From: a virus
Strand: one strand, 5' to 3'
Virus record (IMG/VR): IMGVR_UViG_3300030333_000871
Location: 1 to 25,038 of that record
DNA length: 25,038 bases
Numbering within the stretch: the stretch's first letter is position 1; each line of letters opens with the position of its first letter. Below, piece after piece: positions 15,591 through 22,268 of this stretch. The translations under genes were made by a program, and so were the position numbers. The notes beneath the pieces are model-generated. The model saw only the letters and a list, made by a program, of their open reading frames with translations, was not told the origin of the DNA and ran no database searches.

Positions 15591-16028
15591 TTAGTTATTT
15601 TTAAATAGATCTTCTAATTTGGATCGATACTCTTCAACTTTTCCGATGTAGCCTAGAGATTTATGCTTTGAAGGATCTAATCTCATCTTTGCTTTTTTCT
15701 CTGCTGTCCCCTGTTCCCCATTGATATAAGTTTCATACATAAAAATTACGTCTTTACTCATGGAAGAAACAGTTATAATATCTTTTTCTCTTATAATATA
15801 AAAATCTTCGTCGGATAGTTGTTGCCATTTTGCAAACCCTATACCCCTTGCCATTTGATTTTCGTTCATTGGTTTTTGAACAATATGTACGGCGACAGGA
15901 TCTTGTATGAAAACTAAGGATTCATCTCCATCAACTGTTAATACAGCTCTACCCAAGACTTCTTCGCCATTCAATAGCTTAAAGACACCGTAAAATTCTT
16001 CTTCGTGTTTTGCGTAGTTAATTGCCAT
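15591..16028 (-). CDS. Sm-like (Lsm-fold) conserved phage protein
   Basis: This 145-residue protein starts with a pattern like an Sm motif 1: FYGVFKLLNGEEVLGRAVLTVDGD, then FIQDPVAVHIVQ. The order of a Gly-Glu-Glu turn between strands followed by Asp-Pro is common in phage Sm-like proteins. A second strand set is seen near IIREKDIITVSSM (Sm motif 2-like), and the C-terminus is a charged helix (YRSKLEDLFKNN). Sm-like proteins bind RNA or act as rings, but an RNA role here is only inferred. It lies 4 nt downstream of uvsW. Confidence 0.7.
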   Translation of the reverse strand: MAINYAKHEEEFYGVFKLLNGEEVLGRAVLTVDGDESLVFIQDPVAVHIVQKPMNENQMARGIGFAKWQQLSDEDFYIIREKDIITVSSMSKDVIFMYETYINGEQGTAEKKAKMRLDPSKHKSLGYIGKVEEYRSKLEDLFKNN

Positions 16029-16032
16029 ACGA

Positions 16033-17487
16033 TTAAAGTTTGACTTCTATGATCTCATAATTAAATTTTTCTTCGCTGTAAATTTTGACTCTTTCCATCA
16101 AGTGATTCAACGTATAGTTGTTTCCTTTGTCTGTAGAGATGTCATCAGCGATATCATATAGAGTAGCCTTTGACTTGTTATCCCCCTTTCTTAGAACTCT
16201 TCCAATAGATTGTAAATTGCGAATCCTAGATTTAGAAGGAGATGCAAAAATTACATTGTGGAGATTTCGGATATTAATACCAGTGGAGAAGGTTCCATAA
16301 GATGCTACTATTATAGCATTGTTGGATTTCTCAGTTAGAAAACGAATTTCTTCACGATCATTAGTATCCACACCACCATGAACAAGATAGACAGGACTGT
16401 CTGTATTACTATTTATCAATTCATACAGAGGGATTCCGTGTTTCTCGACGTAGTTAAATAGTACTAGGGTGTTACCTTTAAGGTCTACTGCAAGATTCTT
16501 GATGAAATTATTTCTTAGATCATTATCTACGAGATACTCAATTTCATCTTGATATCCTTCAAACCTTTGTTCTTTATGTTTAAGTAAAATAATTTTTACT
16601 CTTAATTTAGCAACATGACCTTGTTTCATTAACTCATTAGTCTTAGTGACTTTAGAGCATCTACCAAACACACCCTCTAAAACTAACTGATTAACATTAG
16701 CACCGTCTAATGTTCCAGTAAAACCTATACGGTATTTACATCCATGCAACTTAGACATAAGCGTGGTCAGAGATTTAGCTTTGAAAAGGTGAGCCTCGTC
16801 ACCTATCACAACATCGAACCTAGAAAAAAACTTACTAGGTTCCTTGTAGATAGATTGCCAAGTGGAAATTACCACATCATGTTTAGTATATTTCTCTTCC
16901 CCCGCATATATTTTGTGGCAGTATTTGGATGCCATCCATCCGTATTCTTCAAAGTCTTTATACATTTGCTCTACCAAAGAAGTAGTAGGCACTACAATTA
17001 AGACTTTTCTTTTGACATTTACATGAAAACGTACCAATGAATAAATCATTAAGGATTTCCCACTGGCAGTTGGGGACAATAGGAGCCGTCTGTTGTATCG
17101 TAGGGATTCGTATACTGCTCGGTATTGGTAGTCCCTCATCTTTACAGGAAGAGATAAAGACTTTACGAAGTGACCCACCCCTTGAGGAGTTACCAATTGA
17201 TTCTCCTCCAATGGATTTCCAAAATTCTCCGAGTCTTCTAATTGATAGTTATAACCCTTCTGAGTCGCCCAGTCAGTTAGATAACTTACCAGACCGCAAT
17301 ATATCTCACCAGTGGCAGGAGAATAGAGACGAATCTTTCCGTCCCAACCCTTATACCTTCTAGTCTTTTGCATATACTTAGCAGACTCAACTTCAAAAGT
17401 AAAGAAGTCTGCTAATTCATAATTTATATGAGGATCTGCTTCAACTTTTAAATAAACTTCATTCTTCTTACGAATAAGGAGGTCCAT
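16033..17487 (-). CDS. uvsW: DNA/RNA helicase UvsW
   Basis: UvsW unwinds branched DNA and R-loops, and in T4 shifts replication from origin to recombination mode. The 484-residue protein has SF2 motifs in order: MRDYQ Q-like motif (117-121), Walker A SPTASGKS (138-145), DEAH (230-233), GFTGTL (255-260), and motif VI QSIGRVLR (426-433). The N-terminal ~100 residues form the small UvsW domain with KYRGW-type residues (RRYKGWDGKIRLY). It is near T4 size (502). Its ATG overlaps the 2OG oxygenase gene by 20 nt. Confidence 0.95.
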   Translation of the reverse strand: MDLLIRKKNEVYLKVEADPHINYELADFFTFEVESAKYMQKTRRYKGWDGKIRLYSPATGEIYCGLVSYLTDWATQKGYNYQLEDSENFGNPLEENQLVTPQGVGHFVKSLSLPVKMRDYQYRAVYESLRYNRRLLLSPTASGKSLMIYSLVRFHVNVKRKVLIVVPTTSLVEQMYKDFEEYGWMASKYCHKIYAGEEKYTKHDVVISTWQSIYKEPSKFFSRFDVVIGDEAHLFKAKSLTTLMSKLHGCKYRIGFTGTLDGANVNQLVLEGVFGRCSKVTKTNELMKQGHVAKLRVKIILLKHKEQRFEGYQDEIEYLVDNDLRNNFIKNLAVDLKGNTLVLFNYVEKHGIPLYELINSNTDSPVYLVHGGVDTNDREEIRFLTEKSNNAIIVASYGTFSTGINIRNLHNVIFASPSKSRIRNLQSIGRVLRKGDNKSKATLYDIADDISTDKGNNYTLNHLMERVKIYSEEKFNYEIIEVKL

Positions 17488-18013
17488 AAAACCATGCTAC
17501 AATTGATTTTCTTACACCAGAGGTGACGGGACGTACTCTATGCCATTGATCTGCTTGGAAAAAAATAGCAGACCCTTTTGGTAGTTTAAAACTCTCAAAT
17601 CTAGGATCTGTCCCTGGTTTATATAGCTCCAAATCAAAGTCCCCTCCCTCATAATCTTCATTGAGGAAAAGGGACATACTTATTTTTCTTACTTGATTTA
17701 ATCTAGCATTGTGTTGATCTACATGCCAATTATAAAAACCACCTTCAGGGTAGATACCAAATTGAACAGGTTCAATTCCTTGTATATTTAATCCCCAGTT
17801 ACCATTATTACAATAGTCACATGCTTCTAATAATATATTATCAACTCTCTCATCATTGATCCATGTAACTTCTGACTTTCTTAAAATTCTTCCTTTCGCT
17901 TCAGGAACTACACCTTTCTCCCATCCCATTTCATTACTATTAATTGCACGATTGATCTTTTGTAATGCTCGTGCATCAAATTCAATAATCTTATAGGGAG
18001 ATCCATACCTCAT
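17468..18013 (-). CDS. 2-oxoglutarate/Fe(II)-dependent oxygenase
   Basis: The enzyme would couple 2-oxoglutarate decarboxylation to oxidation of a substrate. The iron ligands are HVD (H97, D99) and H158 in QWHRV; the 2OG-binding Arg168 lies ten residues after. The start is the ATG at 18013, sharing one base with the uvsY stop (TGATG); a GTG just before it (18016) is the alternative. 181 residues is typical of the PiuC/prolyl-4-hydroxylase-like group. Cyanophages often carry several such genes with unknown targets. Its place between uvsY and uvsW hints at DNA or protein modification linked to recombination, but this is inference. Confidence 0.9.
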   Translation of the reverse strand: MRYGSPYKIIEFDARALQKINRAINSNEMGWEKGVVPEAKGRILRKSEVTWINDERVDNILLEACDYCNNGNWGLNIQGIEPVQFGIYPEGGFYNWHVDQHNARLNQVRKISMSLFLNEDYEGGDFDLELYKPGTDPRFESFKLPKGSAIFFQADQWHRVRPVTSGVRKSIVAWFYGPPYS

Positions 18014-18441
18014 CACATACCATTTTTAAATTTTTCCCAGTCTATTGCATTCTTAATTTGGAAGTTGCGATTGTTTATCATTCGCAAAACACTATCAAGA
18101 AAATATAAGACCTGATCTATGTAGTCTATTTTGTACTGAAGTTTTCTGACTTCCTCATCAGCACTAATAAACATTTCTAATTCTTTTTTATCTGTTAATT
18201 TTAAATCAAATGGTATCTCTTTATATACTGCAGATGGTGCTTTACCTTTATAATATATCCACTTCTCTTTAATCAATCCTTTCATTTCACTCTCACGTTC
18301 TTTCTTCATAAGAGAGAATGTATTATAATATTCCATATACCTCATATGTAACTGAGGTATTTTAATAGACTCTTCACAGTAGAGGTCAGTATCAATTACA
18401 CTATCCTCTTTCCATTGGTCTTGAAGTTGTTCAAGATTCAT
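18013..18441 (-). CDS. uvsY: Recombination mediator UvsY
   Basis: UvsY loads UvsX recombinase onto gp32-covered single-stranded DNA. The 142-residue protein matches T4 UvsY (137) in length and layout: MNLEQLQDQWKEDSVID at the N-terminus (T4 MRLEDLQEELKKDVFID), the basic ALKARLDYY-like stretch (IKEKWIYYKGK), and a helical C-terminus with FISADEEVRKL and MINNRNFQIKNAIDW. Its ATG overlaps the upstream stop by one nt (TAATG). UvsX is not in the window. Confidence 0.93.
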   Translation of the reverse strand: MNLEQLQDQWKEDSVIDTDLYCEESIKIPQLHMRYMEYYNTFSLMKKERESEMKGLIKEKWIYYKGKAPSAVYKEIPFDLKLTDKKELEMFISADEEVRKLQYKIDYIDQVLYFLDSVLRMINNRNFQIKNAIDWEKFKNGM

Positions 18442-18692
18442 TATATACCTTGGTCTTTGGTTTTATCAAAAAATTCTTTTAATGAAGATTGTAACTGTCC
18501 TTTATTCTCAGTATCTTCTTCTTTAATCCCCTTCATTCTTTTGTAGTCCTGGTGCATCGCTCCCAGTAACCATGCCTGTGCTAGTTGTTTTGGTCCCTCT
18601 GTCAACAACTGGATTTGTAATTTGGATAGACCAGCCTTCATCTCCAAATACTCCTTCCTCCACGATGTTGTGTCTTGTGTTTGTTCGGTCAT
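18441..18692 (-). CDS. Small alpha-helical conserved protein
   Basis: The 83-residue product has a central helical region (SWRKEYLEMKAGLSKLQIQLL, then PKQLAQAWLLGAMHQDYKRMKG) that looks like a real protein. The start is supported by GGAGG at 18703-18699, 6 nt ahead of the ATG, which lies inside the upstream gene in another frame. The two reading frames overlap for 170 nt. The end shares one base with uvsY. Function unknown; its position next to uvsY suggests co-expression with recombination genes. Confidence 0.75.
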   Translation of the reverse strand: MTEQTQDTTSWRKEYLEMKAGLSKLQIQLLTEGPKQLAQAWLLGAMHQDYKRMKGIKEEDTENKGQLQSSLKEFFDKTKDQGI

Positions 18693-18909
18693 CCTGTTCC
18701 TCCCAATCCTGTACTATGGATTTAGCCTGCCTATCGACAGACTTCATGGTATTGTAGATTTTAGCATCAATCCAAACTTTTGTCAACCATGCTATAGCAC
18801 CTAGTAATAAATGGTTCCAAGGAAAGGGTTTTTTCTTAGCCCACCTCTCTGCTTTAGCATACCAAGGGTCTACTCCAGATCCAAAAGTGGTTTCAAATTC
18901 AAACTTCAT
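18523..18909 (-). CDS. Membrane-associated protein, C-terminus overprinted by next gene
   Basis: The 128-residue reading frame begins MKFEFETTFGSGVDPWYAKAERWAKKK, then a hydrophobic segment near 30-47 (PWNHLLLGAIAWLTKVWI), then a polar C-terminus. The first ~72 residues look genuine. The last ~56 (from about DDRTN) lie in a different frame over the 83-residue gene and look less like a constrained protein (Thr/Gly/Asn-rich, GTKTTSTG). Either both are translated, or the natural protein is shorter and a frameshift has extended it. ATGA overlap with the upstream 84-residue gene supports its start. Confidence 0.6.
   Translation of the reverse strand: MKFEFETTFGSGVDPWYAKAERWAKKKPFPWNHLLLGAIAWLTKVWIDAKIYNTMKSVDRQAKSIVQDWEEQDDRTNTRHNIVEEGVFGDEGWSIQITNPVVDRGTKTTSTGMVTGSDAPGLQKNEGD
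18699..18703 (-). promoter_or_regulatory. Shine-Dalgarno site of the 83-residue gene
   Basis: GGAGG on the minus strand ends 6 nt before the ATG at 18692. It is one of the strongest ribosome binding sites in the window and fixes the start of a gene nested in the 3' part of the upstream reading frame. Confidence 0.75.
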
Positions 18910-19160
18910 TTCTCTGCTGCATATAAAGCAAAGGTAGAAGTAGTTATAACAGTCATCATGTTAGCAATATGTTGTTTCGTTTCTGAATCACAAGTCTTAC
19001 CAGGCATGAGACATCCATGTATAGTTGCTGCTACTATTAATAATTGAACAACAACTACTACTTGAATTAAATTAATAATCCTACCTTTAAGGCAAGGTGT
19101 TCCGTCTCTGTTTAGAGGAGTATCGCTCCTATTACGAAACCTTTTGCGAATGCCAAACAT
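18906..19160 (-). CDS. Small membrane protein, possibly with paired cysteines
   Basis: The 84-residue product has a basic N-terminus (FGIRKRFRNR) and a hydrophobic segment at about 29-49 (IINLIQVVVVVQLLIVAATIHG). A Cys-containing polar loop follows (GCLMPGKTCDSE) and a second weaker hydrophobic stretch (about 67-81, MMTVITTSTFALYAA). The two cysteines could pair if exported. It overlaps the 57-codon gene upstream by 49 nt and the next gene by 4 nt (ATGA). No obvious SD; start chosen as the only early ATG. Function unknown. Confidence 0.6.
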   Translation of the reverse strand: MFGIRKRFRNRSDTPLNRDGTPCLKGRIINLIQVVVVVQLLIVAATIHGCLMPGKTCDSETKQHIANMMTVITTSTFALYAAEK

Positions 19161-19285
19161 AACATTTGATAATCTGTCAGATTGAATTTATCTTGAATCT
19201 TCTTTGCCCATTTCTTATCCCATTCTTTTACATGGTGTAAAGCATGAACAACTGGATTCATTTTATCGTGGTCGTTACAAGACAT
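19112..19285 (-). CDS. 57-residue protein with C-terminal hydrophobic end
   Basis: A 57-codon gene starting MSCNDHDKMNPVVHALHH and ending AKGFVIGAILL (stop TAA at 19114-19112). AAGGAGA lies at a good distance ahead of the ATG (GGAG at 19296-19293, 7 nt spacing), within the end of the tail-tube-like gene. The polar part has a Trp/Lys helix (KEWDKKWAKKIQDKF), and the end is hydrophobic, as in a tail-anchored protein. Its 3' end overlaps the next gene by 49 nt. I do not recognise a function. It is below usual length cut-offs. Confidence 0.75.
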   Translation of the reverse strand: MSCNDHDKMNPVVHALHHVKEWDKKWAKKIQDKFNLTDYQMLCLAFAKGFVIGAILL

Positions 19286-19288
19286 CTC

Positions 19289-19837
19289 TTATCTCCTTGT
19301 TTGTGAACTAACGTTTCTTACTTCAAACAACATATATTTAAATGTTGCAGTAGCAGTAAGGTACTGGTTATCTGATTGTGTAACATCAAATGGTAAAGCA
19401 CCTAATGCAACAGGAAATACAGATTTAAAAAGAACGTCAAAATTTGCTAGATTATTATTATTTAATACTTGAAGTGTTGCATCAGAATATCTTGGATCAT
19501 CAGATGCATGAAATTGATATTTCCTTTCCCAATCAGTTCTTTCACCATAATTTTGTGGGGTTCCTAATGCTCTCATCCAGTTATGGACTTCCATATAATT
19601 TCGTAGATCTTCATCTACTATAAATTCAACTTCTAGATCACCATAAACCATATTACCTTCTATAGGAATTGGTACCATACCAGCAGTAGGTATTGGAACT
19701 TCACCTAATGACATATTTGGTATAGTTGCTTTTTGACATAGGAAAGAAGTCTTTTGTGCTCTCTGTAATAGGAAGACAAATCCTATAGGAGATAAAAAGT
19801 TCTTATTCGTCAGTTGATCTTGATACCAGTTAGCCAT
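19289..19837 (-). CDS. Tail-tube-like virion structural protein
   Basis: The 182-residue protein has the pattern of T4-like tail tube and tube-related proteins of marine phages: NxLTNKNFLSPIGFVFLLQRAQK at the start, the ATIPNMSLGEVPIP segment, then VYGDLEVEFIVDEDLRNYMEVHNWMRALG. The last block (LTATATFKYMLFEVRN) is a closing beta strand. T4 gp19 and the gp3 tube terminator share this fold. Its place downstream of 23 matches gene 3 in cyanophages, so tube terminator is a fair alternative. I leave the symbol blank. A weak late-type box (GCTAAATA, 19867-19860) lies 22 nt ahead of the ATG. Confidence 0.8.
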   Translation of the reverse strand: MANWYQDQLTNKNFLSPIGFVFLLQRAQKTSFLCQKATIPNMSLGEVPIPTAGMVPIPIEGNMVYGDLEVEFIVDEDLRNYMEVHNWMRALGTPQNYGERTDWERKYQFHASDDPRYSDATLQVLNNNNLANFDVLFKSVFPVALGALPFDVTQSDNQYLTATATFKYMLFEVRNVSSQTRR

Positions 19838-19859
19838 GAAATCTGATACTTAACAATAG

Positions 19860-19867
19860 TATTTAGC
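19860..19867 (-). promoter_or_regulatory. Weak late-type promoter box
   Basis: Minus strand GCTAAATA differs from the T4 late consensus TATAAATA at the first two bases. It stands 22 nt ahead of the ATG of the tail-tube-like gene, nearly the same spacing as the perfect box before the synthetase-like gene (20 nt). It follows the tRNA by 15 nt. Confidence 0.35.
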
Positions 19868-19882
19868 TTTGATATATAGTAA

Positions 19883-19965
19883 CTCTAGGGGATGGAGTCG
19901 AACCACCAAGACTAAAAGTCAACACGGAAACAGCGTGTCGCGTTTACCAATTTCGCCACCCTAGA
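19883..19965 (-). tRNA. tRNA with leucine-type body but GUU (Asn) anticodon
   Basis: An 83-nt tRNA folds cleanly. Acceptor UCUAGGG/CCCUAGA pairs over 7 bp; D-arm is GCG/CGC with loop AAAUUGGUAAA; anticodon stem is ACACG/CGUGU; T-arm is GGUGG/CCAUC with loop UUCGACU. The variable arm is 14 nt with a GACU/AGUC stem, as in class II tRNAs. D-arm sequence and the two bases after the variable stem match tRNA-Leu. The 7-nt loop CUGUUUC puts GUU at 34-36, the Asn anticodon. Odd features are U at 37, a U1-A72 pair, and G73 instead of the A73 needed by LeuRS. CCA is not encoded. It begins 8 nt after the synthetase-like gene. Confidence 0.8.
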
Positions 19966-19973
19966 TTGAGGCA

Positions 19974-20774
19974 CTATGAAAGTGCCGAGATTATACGAGT
20001 CATACCAATGCCTCCACCTGATCTTGGGAAGAAATCAAAGGAGAGGAAGTCTTCAAGTTCTTTCTCTACTCTACTTCTACCAAACAGATCTATAATCAGT
20101 TGAGCATATTGTCCATCTGATATAGTGTAAAAGGTATCACGCATTTGATCTTTGTCGGTACTGCGTTCTGCAGAACCTATCGTCTCCATCCCATTGAGAA
20201 TAACATCAATCTTTTTACTTGTGCCATCATCATTACGTGCCATGTTCCAGAATGGTGATGTCCACTCAGGGAAGTCAGTAATCATTCCACGACTAATCTT
20301 CTCTTCATGGTCATGATCAAGTTCTTTAGTGTTAAACTTAGTAGCCCAATCATCATAAGTCTTGATCTTATTCTGTTCGTCTAGTGGTAATCCTAACCAT
20401 CGACATAACTCAATCTCCATATCTTTAAGAGCATCTACACCACCCTTCATTTCAAATTCAAACATGGGGAAGATTGTTTCATGTCTTCCTGGTACAGGAT
20501 TTGGTTCTGCCCTATAGGATGTTGAGACACAGAAAAACCCTTCTGCTGAAGGGTTGGAAAGTAATTCATATTCTAACCACATCTGACCTGTCTGAGGTAG
20601 TGGCCAAATATTACCACCGTAATTATATGTTGCTACTGTTTCTGGATCTTCACAAGCAGCAAGTATACTTAAACGGTTTTGTGTATGGACTTCTAGAAAA
20701 CCTTTAGACAAAAAAAATGACCTTAATAGGTCAACTGCATTGGAGTATTTCTTTGGGTCAATAATACTTGTCAT
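19974..20774 (-). CDS. Stand-alone class IIb aminoacyl-tRNA synthetase core (AsnRS/AspRS-like)
   Basis: The 266-residue protein has all three class II motifs: motif 1 FFLSKGFLEVHT (20-31), motif 2 with TSYRAE (R88, E90) and GRHETIF (R97, H98), and motif 3 GGGIGMTR (R260). PLPQTGQMWLE (58-68) and METIGSAER (196-204) point to the Asp/Asn/Lys subclass, closest in style to AsnRS. ATP and amino acid activation are therefore likely. It starts directly at motif 1: the ~100-residue OB-fold that reads the anticodon is absent. It may charge a tRNA without anticodon reading, act like archaeal AsnA-type asparagine synthetase, or modify a protein like EpmA. A late box lies 20 nt upstream, and the odd tRNA follows after 8 nt. 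Confidence 0.88.
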   Translation of the reverse strand: MTSIIDPKKYSNAVDLLRSFFLSKGFLEVHTQNRLSILAACEDPETVATYNYGGNIWPLPQTGQMWLEYELLSNPSAEGFFCVSTSYRAEPNPVPGRHETIFPMFEFEMKGGVDALKDMEIELCRWLGLPLDEQNKIKTYDDWATKFNTKELDHDHEEKISRGMITDFPEWTSPFWNMARNDDGTSKKIDVILNGMETIGSAERSTDKDQMRDTFYTISDGQYAQLIIDLFGRSRVEKELEDFLSFDFFPRSGGGIGMTRIISALS

Positions 20775-20794
20775 TATTATTAGTCAAACTGAGA

Positions 20795-20802
20795 TATTTA
20801 TA
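20795..20802 (-). promoter_or_regulatory. Late promoter (TATAAATA), synthetase-like gene and tRNA
   Basis: Perfect match to the T4 late promoter on the minus strand, with predicted start near 20788, about 14 nt before the ATG at 20774. It lies just after the terminator of gene 23, so the synthetase-like gene and tRNA would have their own late transcript, driven by gp55 encoded in this window. Confidence 0.8.
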
Positions 20803-20806
20803 CAAA

Positions 20807-20830
20807 AAAAGAGACCCGAAGGTCTCTTTT
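20807..20830 (-). terminator. Strong hairpin terminator after gene 23
   Basis: Minus strand: AAAAGAGACC, loop TTCG, GGTCTCTTTT, followed by three more T. The 10-bp stem, stable UUCG loop and U run make a textbook intrinsic terminator 22 nt past the capsid gene stop. The mirror sequence would also work on the plus strand. Confidence 0.92.
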
Positions 20831-20852
20831 AAAGTTATGTGTTAATCTCAAA

Positions 20853-22241
20853 TTACATGAGGTTAGCAACTTGTACTCTTCTGTAGTACTTGTTAGCATT
20901 GGCTGTAAGAGCACCATTACCTTGTGTAAGACCACCTGAGAATGGGTTTGAAACCATACCGTAACGAGTCTTAAACCCGATTTTTGGTTGGAAGGTGTTA
21001 GGGTTGATTGCTCTGACTTGCTGCAATGGAACGTATGGGCAATAGAACAGACCAGCATCATAAGGAGAAGTTCCTTTGTAGCCTGCAACATAGAAGTGCT
21101 TGTCAGCAACGTTAGATGAATATGGATCAACGTAAACCTTAATGCGACCATTAAGTGTACCAACCATTGTAGAAGAAGTATCATCTACACCAGTTAGACT
21201 GTTGTTACCATTAAGAGCAGGAGCATAGTCAAGAACGCCAGCCATTCCGAGAGCTGAAGCAACGTCTGCAGAACAGATTAGGATGTTGCCCTTCCCGCGA
21301 CGAGTTTCTTGTCCGATAGCGTTTGAATCTCTTTCTATCTGGAATAGAAGTCCCTTGAATTTCTCAACAGACCATCTACCATTAGAGTCAACGTCTAGGT
21401 CGAAGATACCGTCAGTAGCAGTATTAGCGATAGCACCTTTAACAGCGTTCGTATAGATTGTTCTAACGACTTCCCTGTTGATTTCAGCAAGGATCTCGGT
21501 AGAAAGGATGTTAGCAAGCTCTTGCTCTGCATCCAATCCATGAATCGCCTTAAGGTCTTGAGCCATCTCTATGCTGTACTCTGCCTTTAAAGCACGTGAT
21601 CGAGCAGTAACTGTTACTTTCTCGATTGAGAAACCCATCTCACGGAACTCATTGTTCGCAGATGAATCATCTAATGCTTCAGCAGTAGCTGTAGTCATAC
21701 CAGTAGCATCACCAGTTACTTCGTATGATCCAGCAGGGGAGTCGTTAAGAAGTCCTGGGTTAGCACCTTCAGCATCGTTAACACCAGAAGATGAAGCAGT
21801 AGGATCGTAGTTTGATAATCCTGTGCCTTTTCCACCAGAGAAACCAGCGTTTGGCTCGTTGAATAGTGCTTCTCTGAAGTCACCGTTGTTAGGTCTACGC
21901 TCTGAACCGTAGAATGATCTCATTGCAAAGATAAGTCCTGTAGGACCAGTCATTGGCTGAACGCCAGCGATATCATATGCAATTAGTTGAGGCATTGAAC
22001 GTCTAATTAGACTGATCAATACTGGATCAAAACCTGCAACAGGACCAGTGGCAGCGTGATCGCCTGTGTATCCAGTTGTTTGTAGAGTCTCAGAAAGAAC
22101 GTTTGATTCTTCTTTGATTGCTAATTCTTGGTTTTCTAAGAGTTGTGCGACTACGCCTTTCTTATAAGTATCACTGATTTCAGGTACTGATTCGTGATTT
22201 AGAACGGGAGCCCACTTTTCTTGAAGTTGTTGTAATGTCAT
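20853..22241 (-). CDS. gp23: Major capsid protein gp23
   Basis: Gp23 builds the hexamers of the head shell. The 462-residue protein has the typical gp23 features: QEKWAPVLNHE at the N-terminus, DPVLISLIRRSMPQLIAYDIAGVQPMTGPTG (72-102; split here for clarity as RRSMPQLIAYDI and GVQPMTGPTG), GFSIEKVTVTARSRALKAEYS, LANILSTEI, and FYCPYVPLQQ with GYKGTSPYDAG near the end. The N-terminal ~50 residues are the likely leader cut by gp21; E44 (IKE) or E51 (LSE) fit the L/I-x-E rule. No clear SD and no perfect late box lie directly before the ATG; TCCAAATA at 22277-22270 is a weak candidate. A strong terminator follows. Confidence 0.97.
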   Translation of the reverse strand: MTLQQLQEKWAPVLNHESVPEISDTYKKGVVAQLLENQELAIKEESNVLSETLQTTGYTGDHAATGPVAGFDPVLISLIRRSMPQLIAYDIAGVQPMTGPTGLIFAMRSFYGSERRPNNGDFREALFNEPNAGFSGGKGTGLSNYDPTASSSGVNDAEGANPGLLNDSPAGSYEVTGDATGMTTATAEALDDSSANNEFREMGFSIEKVTVTARSRALKAEYSIEMAQDLKAIHGLDAEQELANILSTEILAEINREVVRTIYTNAVKGAIANTATDGIFDLDVDSNGRWSVEKFKGLLFQIERDSNAIGQETRRGKGNILICSADVASALGMAGVLDYAPALNGNNSLTGVDDTSSTMVGTLNGRIKVYVDPYSSNVADKHFYVAGYKGTSPYDAGLFYCPYVPLQQVRAINPNTFQPKIGFKTRYGMVSNPFSGGLTQGNGALTANANKYYRRVQVANLM

Positions 22242-22268
22242 TTGACTTAAAAAAAGTAGTTGTTTTAA

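Noticed and set aside
17037-17363. Plus-strand 108-codon frame opposite uvsW
   Set aside because: Antisense to a well-supported helicase gene; Ser/Pro-rich shadow with no ribosome binding site support.
19883-19965. tRNA as a phage attachment site
   Set aside because: No integrase or repressor is visible and the gene content is that of a lytic T4-like phage.
20798-21184. 128-codon minus-strand frame within gene 23
   Set aside because: Out-of-frame shadow of the capsid gene, composition unlike a protein, and it runs through the terminator.
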